A stretch of DNA of 64,000 nucleotides from positions 76,001 through 140,000 of the forward strand of contig NZ_CP025263.1 in the NCBI RefSeq assembly GCF_002843605.1, read 5' to 3'. Below the pieces are notes generated by a model. The model was not told where the DNA came from, made no database searches, and was given only the letters and a program-made list of their open reading frames with translations. This document shows, in pieces, positions 27,704 to 36,852 of this stretch (positions are counted from its first letter, which is position 1; each line of letters begins with the position of its first letter). This DNA comes from Pseudomonas sp. S09G 359 (GTDB lineage: Bacteria; Pseudomonadota; Gammaproteobacteria; Pseudomonadales; Pseudomonadaceae). Made by a program: the position numbers and the translations under genes.

Positions 27704-27713
27704 GGGGCCTGCC

Positions 27714-28592
27714 ATGCGCCGCTGGGGTACCGAACGCGTTGTTGGCCTGCATGACCCGCAGGTCAACGAACATCACCTGGAATCCACGGGCTTGCCGGCA
27801 GACAACCGTCTGCGCCTGCTCAGCTTTAATATCCAGGTGGGCAACAGTACCGAAAAGTACCGGCACTACCTGACCCGTGGCTGGCAGCACCTGCTGCCCC
27901 ACAATGGGCGTGCCGGCAACCTGCAAAAAATCGGCGACCTGTTGAATGACTTCGACCTGGTCGCCCTGCAGGAAGCCGACGGCGGCAGCCTGCGCTCCGG
28001 CTATATCAACCAGGTGGAACACCTGGCGCAGCTCGGTGGTTTCCCCTACTGGTACCAGCAGCTCAATCGCAACCTCGGGCGCCTGGCGCAGCACAGCAAT
28101 GGTGTGCTCAGCCGCTTGAAGCCCGCCGTCATTGAAGATCACCCGTTGCCTGGCCCCAAGGGGCGAGGGGCGATCCTCGTGCGCTTTGGCGAAGGCCCTG
28201 AGGCCCTGGTGGTGGTGATGATGCACCTGGCGCTGGGTGCACGCACCCGCACCATGCAACTGGCCTACATCCGAGAGCTGATCGGCAATTACAAACACCA
28301 GGTGTTGATGGGTGACATGAACACCCATGCCAACGACCTGCTGCTGAATTCCCCGTTGCGTGACCTTGGGTTACTGGCACCGCAAGTCGAAGCCACGTTC
28401 CCCAGCTGGCGCCCGCAACGCTGTCTTGACCATATCCTGCTCAGCCCAAGCCTCACACTGGAAAGTGTGCAGGTGCTGGCGCAGCCCATTTCCGATCACC
28501 TGCCGGTCGCGGTAGAGATTCGTCTGCCGGGTTCGCTCACGGCTGATGCATTGCCCGCGTTGAGCCCAGGCCCTCGCGGACCCCTTGCATGA
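27714..28592 (+). CDS. Endonuclease/exonuclease/phosphatase (EEP) family protein
   Basis: 292-residue metal-dependent hydrolase of the EEP fold. The motifs are in order: LLSFNIQVG (Asn), VALQEADGG (catalytic metal-binding Glu), VLMGDMNTHAND (Asp/Asn pair), LDHILLS and ISDHLPVAVEI (final Asp-His). No signal peptide. The substrate could be nucleic acid, a phospholipid or an inositol-type phosphate, and the family does not allow a choice. Ten bases after dsbA and overlapping the next gene by four bases (ATGA), so it is co-expressed with the diguanylate cyclase. Confidence 0.9.
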   Translation: MRRWGTERVVGLHDPQVNEHHLESTGLPADNRLRLLSFNIQVGNSTEKYRHYLTRGWQHLLPHNGRAGNLQKIGDLLNDFDLVALQEADGGSLRSGYINQVEHLAQLGGFPYWYQQLNRNLGRLAQHSNGVLSRLKPAVIEDHPLPGPKGRGAILVRFGEGPEALVVVMMHLALGARTRTMQLAYIRELIGNYKHQVLMGDMNTHANDLLLNSPLRDLGLLAPQVEATFPSWRPQRCLDHILLSPSLTLESVQVLAQPISDHLPVAVEIRLPGSLTADALPALSPGPRGPLA

Positions 28593-30676
28593 GCGACGAC
28601 GCCCAGCGCTGGAAAGAAAAATACCTGAAAAGCATCGAGCAACAAGAAAAGCTCGAACGCCGCTGGGCTGCCCGCCTCGACCTGCTGCGCCGAGGTTTGG
28701 TGCGCAGTACGCTGGCGGCTGAAGGTACCGACCGCGCGGTCGACCAATGCATGAAGGAAATGCGCGATGTTGTCCGCACGGACGACATGGACGCGGCGCT
28801 CGCGGCCTTGCTGCCGCGCCTGGAAAAAGCCGTACTCGATTCCGAGCAGCGCCGCGAAACCCGGGTGGAGCAGATCAGCACCGCGCTGACCTCGCTGGTG
28901 ACCCAGCTGCAAAAACTGCCGCTGCCGCGTGAGGTTGCGCGCCCGCTGAAGACCTTTGCCAAGCAACTGGACGGGCGCGTCAGCCAGGCCCGTGAGATCC
29001 CGTTGTTGCTCAGCGAGTTGAGCGGTCTGCAAGGCCAGGCCCTGGATAACCTCGAGCCGGACGGCGAAACGCCACGCCCTGGACCGGGCCTGTTGCAACG
29101 CCTGTTTGGCACCAAGGACGTCGCGAACGAGACGGTGGCCGGCGAAACCGTGGCCAGCGAAACAGCCCCTGGCCAAGCGCCACAACCGGTTGCGCCCAAA
29201 CCAGCAGCCGAGCCCCAGCCGCCCGAGCAATCCGAGCAATCCGAGGAGCTCGCCCAGGCGTTGCGCGCCTTTGCGCCGCAGCCTCAAGAGCCGGTTGCCG
29301 TGCAGTCGGAGCCCGCAGCACCGGCCAAGCCGGCCGAGGTCGCCGGCGAGACATTTGTCTACGAAGCCCCGGCGCAAGCGGCGCCAGTGGAAGTACCTGT
29401 AGCGGCCGTAGTGCCTGCCGAGCCCAAGGCGCCCGAACCTCAGGCTGAGGAGCCTGCTACCGAAAGCGCCCTCGCCGCCTTTATCGAAACGCCAGCGGCC
29501 CAGGTCGAAACGCCCGATGAGACGGTTATCGGCAGCCTGTCGCTGCCTCCCGTACTGGAGACCGAAGAGCCCGATCCCGACGAAATGCAATCGGACGGCC
29601 CCTACTCCTTGCCGGATTCGCCGGAGCCGTCCTATAGCTCCGTGGCCAAGCACATCGAAGACACCCTGCTCGGCCTGCTGGAAGAGCTGTCGTTGCCCGA
29701 GCGCCATCGACCCCAGGCCGAAGCCATGCGCGAGCGCTTGGCGCACGGCTTGAACTGGTACGAACTGCTGCCGATCCTCGATGACCTGGCGGTGCTGATG
29801 CTGGCGATCACCGACAGCGGCCAGCATGAGTTCGAGGCCTACCTCAAGCAGCTCAACGAGCGCCTCGAAGCCTTTCAGGGCCACTTGCAGGTTGCCAGCG
29901 ACGGCCACGCCGACAGCAGCTCCGCCGCGCGTGAGCTGGACACGCAGATCCGTGAACAGGTCGATGGCCTGCAAAGCAGTGTGCAAGAAGCTGCCGACCT
30001 GGACAGCCTCAAGCATGTGCTGGAAAGCCACCTCGAAGGCTTGCTTGGCACCATGGACGAGCACCAGCATCAACGTGACCAGCGCGAGCAGGAAGTGGCG
30101 GCGCGCCTGAAGGGCTTGGCCGAGCGCGTCGCCCACATGGAGCAGGAAGCCCAAGGCTATCGCGAACACCTCGAAGTGCAGCGGCAGAAAGCCCTGATCG
30201 ACCCCCTGACCGGGCTGCCCAACCGCGCGGCCTGGAGCGAGCGCCTCGACCAAGAGGTCAACCTCTGGCACCAGCGCGGCAACAGCCTGTCGCTGGCGAT
30301 GCTGGATCTGGACCACTTCAAGCGTATCAACGATGGCTATGGCCACCTTGCCGGGGACAAGGTGTTGAAGATTATCGCCAACGTGCTGCGCAAGCGCCTG
30401 CGCCCGAACGACTTTATCGCGCGGTTTGGCGGTGAAGAGTTTGTGCTGCTGATGCCGAACTCAGCCCTGACGGACGCCCTGGCGGCAGGCGACGTGCTGC
30501 GCGCGGCGATCGAAGCGTGCCCGTTTCATTTCAAGGGTGAGCCGGTGACGATCACGGTTTCCATGGGCGTGGCGCAGTTCCAGCCGGGCGAGCGCAGCGA
30601 CTTGGCGCTCAAACGTGCGGATGCGGCGTTGTACCGGGCCAAGGCTGCAGGGCGCAACCAGGTGCAGGCGGCATAA
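28589..30676 (+). CDS. Soluble GGDEF diguanylate cyclase with long linker (695 aa)
   Basis: Makes the second messenger c-di-GMP. The C-terminal ~165 residues are a complete GGDEF domain with the active-site GGEEF at 614-618 and an RxxD inhibitory site (RPND, 605-608) five residues before it, so the enzyme is probably active and feedback-inhibited. The N-terminal ~160 residues are charged and helical, residues ~170-330 are a Pro/Ala/Glu-rich low-complexity stretch, and residues ~350-520 are coiled-coil-like. There is no membrane helix and no known sensor domain. Translationally coupled to the EEP hydrolase. I recall a GGDEF gene at this place in P. aeruginosa too. Confidence 0.93.
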   Translation: MSDDAQRWKEKYLKSIEQQEKLERRWAARLDLLRRGLVRSTLAAEGTDRAVDQCMKEMRDVVRTDDMDAALAALLPRLEKAVLDSEQRRETRVEQISTALTSLVTQLQKLPLPREVARPLKTFAKQLDGRVSQAREIPLLLSELSGLQGQALDNLEPDGETPRPGPGLLQRLFGTKDVANETVAGETVASETAPGQAPQPVAPKPAAEPQPPEQSEQSEELAQALRAFAPQPQEPVAVQSEPAAPAKPAEVAGETFVYEAPAQAAPVEVPVAAVVPAEPKAPEPQAEEPATESALAAFIETPAAQVETPDETVIGSLSLPPVLETEEPDPDEMQSDGPYSLPDSPEPSYSSVAKHIEDTLLGLLEELSLPERHRPQAEAMRERLAHGLNWYELLPILDDLAVLMLAITDSGQHEFEAYLKQLNERLEAFQGHLQVASDGHADSSSAARELDTQIREQVDGLQSSVQEAADLDSLKHVLESHLEGLLGTMDEHQHQRDQREQEVAARLKGLAERVAHMEQEAQGYREHLEVQRQKALIDPLTGLPNRAAWSERLDQEVNLWHQRGNSLSLAMLDLDHFKRINDGYGHLAGDKVLKIIANVLRKRLRPNDFIARFGGEEFVLLMPNSALTDALAAGDVLRAAIEACPFHFKGEPVTITVSMGVAQFQPGERSDLALKRADAALYRAKAAGRNQVQAA

Positions 30677-30764
30677 AAGATGTTCCATTTTGTAATTTGA
30701 CCGCCGGGGTCCAAACGGTACGTTACACTGTTGCATTATCGTCTTCAGCGTAATGCCTTCTGCC

Positions 30765-31541
30765 ATGAAATCCTTGTGCTTCGCCTTTATGTTTCTCCTG
30801 CTCGCGGGCTGCGCCAGTGGCCCGCGCCTGGACACCAGCCACCCTTCGGTCAACTACGACAACCGGGTGCAGTTTGTGGTCGTCCATTACACCTCGACCA
30901 ACCTGGAACGCTCCCTGGCCCTGCTCACCCACGGCCAGGTCAGTGCCCATTACCTGATCGGCGATGACGCCTCCGCCACCGTCTACAAGCTGGTCGATGA
31001 GAGCAAGCGCGCCTGGCATGCCGGGGAAAGCGAATGGATGGGGCGTACCTGGCTCAATTCCAGCTCCATCGGCATTGAGATTGTGAACCCTGGCTACAAG
31101 GACACACCGACCGGCCGCTTGTGGTACCCGTACTCGGAGGCGCAAGTGAAATCCCTGGTGGTGTTGCTCAAGGACATCAGCCAGCGTAACGGCATCGACC
31201 CCAAGAACATCATTGGGCACAGCGATATCGCGCCCCTGCGCAAACTCGACCCGGGCCCACTGTTCCCTTGGAAGCATCTGGCCGATGAAGGCTTGGGCGT
31301 GTGGCCGGATGCGCAGGCGGTGGCGCGTTTCCAGGTGCAATACGCCGCCGAGCTGCCAAGCATTAGCTGGTTCCAGCAAGAGCTGGCGCATTTGGGCTAC
31401 CAGACACCGCAGACCGGGGAACTGGATGTGGCGACGCGCCACGTGATTGCCGCGTTCCAGATGCATTTCCGGCCGGCATTGTTTGATGGCGCCCCAGATG
31501 CGGAAAGTGCTGCGATCCTGCGCGCATTGAACCGCGGTTAA
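30765..31541 (+). CDS. N-acetylmuramoyl-L-alanine amidase, AmpDh2-like lipoprotein
   Basis: Zinc amidase that cuts the peptide from (anhydro)muropeptides in cell-wall turnover. Signal peptide with lipobox LLAGC puts the lipid on C16, so it is anchored in the envelope. Zinc ligands are H41 (VVVHYTS), H152 and D162 (GHSDIAPLRKLDPGP), with the catalytic E105 in IGIEIVN. A C-terminal peptidoglycan-binding-type segment (about 190-258) follows. The ATG at 30765 gives the lipoprotein start. An ATG four codons earlier is possible. Convergent with kinB. Gene symbol ampDh2 is likely but not certain. Confidence 0.88.
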   Translation: MKSLCFAFMFLLLAGCASGPRLDTSHPSVNYDNRVQFVVVHYTSTNLERSLALLTHGQVSAHYLIGDDASATVYKLVDESKRAWHAGESEWMGRTWLNSSSIGIEIVNPGYKDTPTGRLWYPYSEAQVKSLVVLLKDISQRNGIDPKNIIGHSDIAPLRKLDPGPLFPWKHLADEGLGVWPDAQAVARFQVQYAAELPSISWFQQELAHLGYQTPQTGELDVATRHVIAAFQMHFRPALFDGAPDAESAAILRALNRG

Positions 31542-31557
31542 GCCTGTAGACGCGGGC

Positions 31558-33345
31558 CTACAACGGCAGTGCCATGTAGAACTGGGTGCCTTGCCCTGGA
31601 CGCGAATACACGCCCATGCGGCCGCCGTGCAATTGCACGATCTCCTTGCACAGCGCCAGCCCCAGGCCGGCGCCGCCTTTCTTGCGGCCCACTTGTACGA
31701 AGGGCTCAAAGATCCGCCCCTGCTGCCCGTAGGCGATGCCTTCGCCGTTGTCCTCGACGCTGATGATCACCCGCTCGCCATGGCGACGCGCCTGCAGGCG
31801 GATCTGCCCGCCTTCGGCGGTATGGCGCAGGGCATTGCCGAGCAGGTTGTCGAGTACCCGTTCCAGCTGGGCCTGGTCGGCATACAGTCGGGGCAGGTCA
31901 GATTGTGCTTCTACCAGCAGTTCGATGTGCTGCGCATTCGCCGGCTCCACAAAGCGCGCACGCGCATGCTCAAGCAGATCGGTGACGTCGCACGGCCCCA
32001 GGGTAAGTTTCTGCAGGCCGTTCTGATAACGCGAGAAGTTGAGCAGGTCGTTGATCAACTGCATCAGGCGCTGCATTTCTTCATTCACCGTATCCAGCAG
32101 GTCGGCTTCACGGGAGTCGGCGGGGAACTTGGCGCGCTCGCGGAACAGCCCGAACGCCATGTGCATACCGGTGACCGGTGTACGCAGCTCATGGGAGGCG
32201 CGTAACACGAACTCGCTGCGCACCCGCTCGAAGGCGCGTTGCTCGGTCACGTCATGCAGCACCATCACCGCCCCGAGAATATGCCCCTGGGTATGGCTGA
32301 CAGGCGTCAGGCTGTAGGTCAGCAGGCGCAGTTCGCCCTCGACTTCCACTTCCAGATCATCCGGCGCGCGTTCCAGGTTGCCGCCGCGCAGCACCAGTTG
32401 CAGCTGCTCATCCAGCTCGGGGCGCCCAAGTGCCTCGCCGAGGCCTTGGCCGAGGCGTTCTTCGGCCCAGCCCAATTGCCGCTGCGCCACCGGGTTGAGG
32501 TGCTCGAGGCGGCCTTGGCGATCGATCATGAGCAGGCCGTCATCAATGCTGTCGAGCACGGCTTGCAGGCGTTGCTGGCCGGCCAGTAGCTCATCGATAT
32601 TGGTTGCCTGATGCTGGCGCAAAGCCTCGGCCATGATGCCGAAACGCCGCGTCAGCTGGTTCATCTCCGCCGCCGAAGAGATCGGCAGCGTCACCTCGAA
32701 ATCGCCCTGGCCAATCTTGTCTGCCGCTTTGGCCAGCGCTTCGATCGGCCCGCCGAAACGTCGGGCGATGCCATGCGCTGTGACAAAGCCGATGATCAGC
32801 ACGGCAAGCCCGACGAGTCCCAGCAGGCCGGCGATCAGCAGGGCGCGCTCACGGGACTGGTGCTCGCTGTTGCTAATGTTCTCAAGTGCCTGCTTATGCT
32901 CGCTGATCAGGCCATTGCGCAGCACATTGAAGGTGTCGGTCAGTCTTTCCTTGGTGCCCGGTGGCGGCTGCGGCAGCTGGGATTGGTCAAATGCCTCCAA
33001 AAGGTTCTGGTACTGGCCTCGGGCCTCGCTGAAGCCCGTCCCATGGCCGTCGCTCTGCTCATGGGCGATGCCTTGGTCCAACAGTTCGAAATAGCGCTGC
33101 TTCGAGGCTTCCAAGGCCGCGGGGTTCGGGCGCTCTTCCAGCATCATGATCAACTGGTCGCCCAGGCTCTGGCGCAGTTTGAGCCCCAGGTCCAGGGTGA
33201 TGAAGTTGCTGCGAATCAGCGATTCCTGGGTCTTGGCCATTTGCATGACGCTCACCAGGCCCAGGATCAAACCCAGCAAGGCGACGGTGATCAGCGCTGA
33301 GATACTCAGGAACAAACGAGTGCGCAGTTTCATCGCTAGCTTCAT
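31558..33345 (-). CDS. kinB: Sensor histidine kinase KinB
   Basis: Membrane sensor kinase partner of AlgB, 595 residues. Two helices (about 10-35 and 168-190) frame a periplasmic sensor domain, followed by a HAMP segment, a PAS domain (about 255-365), the phosphoacceptor H385 in [11 protein letters not shown] and a HATPase domain with [15 protein letters not shown] and DNGEGI. H385 agrees with the numbering I recall for P. aeruginosa KinB, which supports the start at 33345. Starts 10 bases after the algB stop. The pair controls alginate and virulence genes in P. aeruginosa. Confidence 0.94.
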   Translation of the reverse strand: MKLAMKLRTRLFLSISALITVALLGLILGLVSVMQMAKTQESLIRSNFITLDLGLKLRQSLGDQLIMMLEERPNPAALEASKQRYFELLDQGIAHEQSDGHGTGFSEARGQYQNLLEAFDQSQLPQPPPGTKERLTDTFNVLRNGLISEHKQALENISNSEHQSRERALLIAGLLGLVGLAVLIIGFVTAHGIARRFGGPIEALAKAADKIGQGDFEVTLPISSAAEMNQLTRRFGIMAEALRQHQATNIDELLAGQQRLQAVLDSIDDGLLMIDRQGRLEHLNPVAQRQLGWAEERLGQGLGEALGRPELDEQLQLVLRGGNLERAPDDLEVEVEGELRLLTYSLTPVSHTQGHILGAVMVLHDVTEQRAFERVRSEFVLRASHELRTPVTGMHMAFGLFRERAKFPADSREADLLDTVNEEMQRLMQLINDLLNFSRYQNGLQKLTLGPCDVTDLLEHARARFVEPANAQHIELLVEAQSDLPRLYADQAQLERVLDNLLGNALRHTAEGGQIRLQARRHGERVIISVEDNGEGIAYGQQGRIFEPFVQVGRKKGGAGLGLALCKEIVQLHGGRMGVYSRPGQGTQFYMALPL

Positions 33346-33355
33346 AGGGTACAGC

Positions 33356-34702
33356 TCACAGGTTGTACTGTTTACGTTTGCGATACAGGGTTGATGCGTC
33401 GATCCCGAGGGTACGCGCGGCCTGGTCCAGGGTGTCGCTGGTGGCCAGTACGGCGCCGATATGGGCTTTTTCCAGTTCGTCCAGGCTCAGTGCGGCGCCG
33501 ATACGCGGCGCGTTGTTGGTCGGTTGCTCGGCCATGCCGAGATGGCTGATTTCGACTTTTTCCTGGGGGCAGATAATGCTCGCGCGTTCGACCACGTTGC
33601 GCAGTTCGCGGATATTGCCCGGCCAGCGATAGTTCAGCAGCGCTTCGCGTGCGTCATCGCTGAAACCCCGTGCCGGCCGCGCGTATTCCTTGACGAAGCG
33701 CGCCAGGAAGCGGTCGGCCAGGGCCAGGATGTCTTCGCTGCGTTCGCGCAGCGGCGGCAGGTGCAAGGTGATTACGTTGAGGCGGTAGAGCAAGTCTTCA
33801 CGGAAGCGGCCGTCGCGCACCATGTCTTCCAGGTTCAGGTTGGTGGCCGCCAGGATGCGTACGTCGGCGCGCCGGGTAACCGGGTCACCCACGCGCTCGT
33901 ATTCCTTGTCCTGGATAAAACGCAGCAACTTGGGTTGCAACGTGAGCGGAAAGTCGCCGATTTCATCGAGAAACAGCGTGCCGCCGTCGGCCTGGTTGAC
34001 GCGCCCCAGGGTGCTTTCGCTGGCGCCGGTAAAGGCCCCGCGGCTATGACCGAACAACTCGCTTTCCATCAGCTCGGCGGTCAGCGACGGGCAGTTGATG
34101 GTCACGCAGGATTTCTTCGAACGCTTGCTCCAGCCGTGAATGGCACGGGCCAACTCACCTTTACCGGTGCCGGACTCGCCCAGGATCAGGATGTTGGCGT
34201 CGGTATTGGCCACTTGGCGCGCAGTTTCCAGCACCACCATCATCGAAGGGCTGTGCGAATCGAGGCCGTCCTTGGGTTGGCGGACTTCGCCTTCCAAGGC
34301 TTCCAGGCGCGCGGAGAGCTGGCGCACTTCCAGCTGCTTGGCGGTGGCCAGGCGCAACTGGTCGGGGCTGCAAGGTTTTACCAGGTAGTCGGCGGCGCCA
34401 GCCTGGATCGCGTCCACGGCGGTGTCGACAGCCGAATGGGCGGTCACTATTACCACGCGCATCCAGGGCGCCTGAATGCGCATTTGGGCCAGTACCACCA
34501 GGCCATCGTCCTCGCCCAGCCGCAGGTCGAGGAAGCACAGGTCGAACACCTGGCGTTGCATCAGGGCATCGGCTTGGGCCGCGCTGTTGGCGGTGGCCAC
34601 GGTATAGCCTTCATCTTCCAGGCAATAACGGAAGGTGCGGAGGATCGCGGATTCGTCATCCACTAAAAGAATGCGGCCTTGAAGTTCCTTGGCTGATTCC
34701 AT
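33356..34702 (-). CDS. algB: NtrC-family response regulator AlgB
   Basis: Two-component regulator of 448 residues. Receiver domain with phosphorylation site D59 (CFLDLRLG), AAA+ domain with Walker A GESGTGKGE and the sigma54-contact loop GAFTGA, and a C-terminal Fis-type helix-turn-helix (LDQAARTLGIDASTLYRKRK). The residue order matches P. aeruginosa AlgB, which controls alginate genes. First gene of algB-kinB. The divergent gap to 35081 holds a sigma54-type promoter pointing the other way. Confidence 0.95.
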   Translation of the reverse strand: MESAKELQGRILLVDDESAILRTFRYCLEDEGYTVATANSAAQADALMQRQVFDLCFLDLRLGEDDGLVVLAQMRIQAPWMRVVIVTAHSAVDTAVDAIQAGAADYLVKPCSPDQLRLATAKQLEVRQLSARLEALEGEVRQPKDGLDSHSPSMMVVLETARQVANTDANILILGESGTGKGELARAIHGWSKRSKKSCVTINCPSLTAELMESELFGHSRGAFTGASESTLGRVNQADGGTLFLDEIGDFPLTLQPKLLRFIQDKEYERVGDPVTRRADVRILAATNLNLEDMVRDGRFREDLLYRLNVITLHLPPLRERSEDILALADRFLARFVKEYARPARGFSDDAREALLNYRWPGNIRELRNVVERASIICPQEKVEISHLGMAEQPTNNAPRIGAALSLDELEKAHIGAVLATSDTLDQAARTLGIDASTLYRKRKQYNL

Positions 34703-35021
34703 CTGTCCTGCGCTCCTTAACTGTGAGTGATCTTTGCTTAGTCCCGGAATAATCGGGCAAGTTGCATGGTTTATTCTGATCGATAAAAGCCAACGTCGTG
34801 CAGGTATCTGTATGTCGTCCTACAAAGCCCCGTCTAATGGCGTTTTCATGCCGTCTTGCCACTTCGGCAACGCACTATCCACTTTCGATCCCTTCGCCCG
34901 ACCACTGACCATCGTGCATTTCGCACGGCGTGTAAGGGGGCATCGTGCAGGATGCTAGAGGGTTCACCTAATGCATATATTTAAATCATTGATTTTATTG
35001 AGTTTTATTTTGTAAAAAAGC

Positions 35022-35037
35022 TGGCATGCGCTCTGCA
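35022..35037 (+). promoter_or_regulatory. Sigma54-type promoter divergent from algB
   Basis: TGGCATGCGCTCTGCA has GG and GC exactly ten bases apart, as the -24/-12 consensus TGGCACG-N4-TTGCW demands. Only two positions differ. The expected start is near 35049, 32 bases before the next gene. The ~60 bases upstream are very AT-rich, suiting IHF bending. The remaining part of the 378-base gap (34703-35021) shows only a small hairpin at 34743-34756. Confidence 0.6.
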
Positions 35038-35080
35038 ATAGCTCTCCCAACGAATAATCAGAATGCGGGAGACAAGCAGC

Positions 35081-35380
35081 ATGACTCGCCAAAGCCTCAA
35101 CCAACTGTGTGTATCGCCACTGCGCCTGCAGCAAGGTCTGTTTGCCAGCCTGGCGCTGATGGTCACGTTGATTGGTGGTCAGCAGATGCAGCATTGGCAG
35201 CAGGGTCAGCAGCAAGTCCCGCAATTCGAACGTCCAGCCATGACGCAAACCCATTTCAGCTCGATCCAGAGCCATTCCGTCGGCAGCGTCAGTGCCGAGG
35301 TAAGCGCCCCGCAATTGCGCGTAGCCGATCAGGATTCGACTCTGGGCGAGCTGCCCACCCAAGAACGTTGGGTGTTCTAG
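35081..35380 (+). CDS. Small protein with one membrane segment (99 aa)
   Basis: 99 residues. One hydrophobic stretch (about 22-37, LFASLALMVTLIGG) follows a short basic N-terminus, and the rest is Gln/Ser-rich and polar. It could be anchored in the inner membrane or secreted. I recognise no domain. GGGAG lies eight bases before the ATG. First gene after the sigma54-type promoter and in line with the DUF1328 and Ivy genes. I recall a small gene divergent from algB in P. aeruginosa also. Confidence 0.7.
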   Translation: MTRQSLNQLCVSPLRLQQGLFASLALMVTLIGGQQMQHWQQGQQQVPQFERPAMTQTHFSSIQSHSVGSVSAEVSAPQLRVADQDSTLGELPTQERWVF

Positions 35381-35461
35381 GCAAGAAAAGCGGTCGCTTT
35401 TAATCGGCGTCCGTACGGCACTACCGCTGTTAACTCTTATAAAAGCGTAAGGAGAATCACC

Positions 35462-35626
35462 ATGTTGAGTTGGGCAATCACATTTCTGATCATCGCCATT
35501 GTGGCTGCAGTGCTGGGCTTCGGTGGTATCGCGGGCACCGCTACGGGTATCGCCAAGATTCTGTTTGTGGTCTTCCTGGTGATGTTCATTGCGTCGTTCT
35601 TCTTTGGTCGTCGCGGCCGAGGCTGA
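35462..35626 (+). CDS. DUF1328 small membrane protein (54 aa)
   Basis: 54 residues: two membrane helices ([19 protein letters not shown] and [15 protein letters not shown]) joined by a Gly/Ala-rich turn, ending in RRGRG. This pattern is the DUF1328/YtjA family of stress-related small membrane proteins. Ribosome binding site AAGGAG is seven bases before the ATG. Two bases separate its stop from the start of the Ivy gene. Function unknown. Confidence 0.88.
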   Translation: MLSWAITFLIIAIVAAVLGFGGIAGTATGIAKILFVVFLVMFIASFFFGRRGRG

Positions 35627-35628
35627 AC

Positions 35629-36093
35629 ATGACCCCTTCCCTTAAAGCCATTGCTGCCGCCCTGCTCCTGGGCGGCAGCGGCCTGGCGATGGCCGCCAAT
35701 GACGGCCAATCGCGGGCCAACGAGTTGCTCAGTGCGGACCCGCAGTACCGCGAAACCTGGCAAGGCGTGGTGAAGAAAGAAGAGCGCCTGCCGGAATGGG
35801 TGATGAACCTGTCGGGCACGGCCGAACAAATGAATGCCGTGGAAGAGGATGGCGACAAGTACTTGGTAGGGCCGCTCTGTGAAACTGCAGACACGTGCCT
35901 GAACAAGCGCCTGATCGTCGCCTTCAGCCTCGACAAGGAAGATGCCTACGCCATGTTGGTGGAAGTACCGGCCGGTTTGCCGTCGGACAAGTCCCCTACT
36001 CGGCACGCCGATTACCGTTTTATCGGTAAGCCGGATGAAGGCATGCAGAAGCTGCTGATGGAACAGCTGAAGAAAGATCCGAATTGGTACTAG
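35629..36093 (+). CDS. Ivy-type lysozyme inhibitor
   Basis: 154-residue periplasmic protein with a signal peptide (about 22 residues, ending AMAA). The mature part fits the inhibitor of vertebrate lysozyme family: SRANELLSADPQYRETW, WVMNLSGTAEQM, and a Cys-bounded loop C84-ETADT-C90 followed by LNKRLIVAFSLDKEDAYAM. In E. coli Ivy the loop is CKPHDC and its histidine enters the lysozyme active site. Here the histidine is missing, so inhibition may differ. Such inhibitors protect against host lysozyme and may restrain the cell's own lytic enzymes. Last gene of the small operon beside algB. Confidence 0.82.
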   Translation: MTPSLKAIAAALLLGGSGLAMAANDGQSRANELLSADPQYRETWQGVVKKEERLPEWVMNLSGTAEQMNAVEEDGDKYLVGPLCETADTCLNKRLIVAFSLDKEDAYAMLVEVPAGLPSDKSPTRHADYRFIGKPDEGMQKLLMEQLKKDPNWY

Positions 36094-36135
36094 GTTCTGT
36101 GCGGCGCGTGTGTCGTCTGCAGGACCAGCGTCCAT

Positions 36136-36163
36136 AGAAAGAAGCCCCTCTCTTCTTTCTGTT
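36136..36163 (+). terminator. Probable terminator after the Ivy gene
   Basis: AGAAAGAAG (36136-36144) pairs perfectly with CTTCTTTCT (36152-36160), loop of seven, then GTTT. A second, GC-rich hairpin (CCGCCC/GGGCGG) follows at about 36168-36184. Confidence 0.6.
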
Positions 36164-36184
36164 TGCGCCGCCCGCCAAGGGCGG

Positions 36185-36608
36185 TGCATGACCAGGGGGC
36201 CGGGTTGCTCTGATCAATCGAGATCGGCGTGACCTACGGGTACAGGGAGTGCCTGCGAAAGGGCCGGGTCAGGCGAAAAGCTGCGACGCAGGTTCACAAG
36301 CCTCAAGCTTGCTGAACTTGCGGCGGGCTTATGACATTTATCCCCGCGTCTGCTACCTCTCCCTTATCCCCCCATATCTCCCTAATACCACCCATAGCCG
36401 AGAATTCTTTTTTCGCTGGTGACTAACCGTTACCTGGTGTGTCCGAGTGACCATCTATCGAGAAAGTTTCGCCCTTGCCACAGGACATTTCTGGCGTTGG
36501 CTCGTTGAATTTCCGGGTATTTCTGCCAGCGGGTCAAAGTCGTCCAGAATCTCTGCGCGAGCCTGATTTGGCCGGTTCACGGCATATTCGCCGGACAATT
36601 TGTCGCAT
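36185..36608. other. Long intergenic region without recognised gene
   Basis: The gap between the Ivy gene and gltP is about 760 bases. No reading frame here has a ribosome binding site or family similarity. Visible structure: GTGCCTGCG near 36249 can pair with CGCAGGttCAC near 36290, and a pyrimidine-only tract runs through about 36350-36395. A small RNA or a long gltP leader is possible. I see nothing I can name. Confidence 0.4.
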
Positions 36609-36636
36609 TTGAACTGACCGTTCGGACAGTTATTAT
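36609..36636 (+). promoter_or_regulatory. Putative sigma70 promoter of gltP
   Basis: TTGAAC (36609-36614) and TATTAT (36631-36636), spacer 16. It leaves a ~210-base leader before gltP. Confidence 0.4.
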
Positions 36637-36852
36637 GCAAAAAAGTCATGCCGATTCGGCATAGGGTAGGCGTTTACGGCATTAGACGTCGCTCCCTTGC
36701 ATGGGAATAGTTGCGCCTTTTTTCGCCTGCCAGTAAGCCATTTCGGCCACGCTGCGGTGACCTTCCATGGAGGCTGATGCACACACTTTTTCGCTCTCGA
36801 GCGTTGCAGCTGGCGCATTTGCCATACGTCCACTTGAAGTAAGGGTAATGAC

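Noticed and set aside
28496..30346. 616-residue open frame on the minus strand
   Set aside because: Antisense shadow of the GGDEF gene. Low-complexity Gly/Leu/Arg composition.
36240..36330. Possible c-di-GMP riboswitch
   Set aside because: GCGACGCAGG with GAAAAG nearby recalls the GEMM core, but the GACGCAAAGCC signature and the helix order are not there.
36455..36649. 64-residue minus-strand frame
   Set aside because: No ribosome binding site, no similarity and overlaps the putative gltP promoter.
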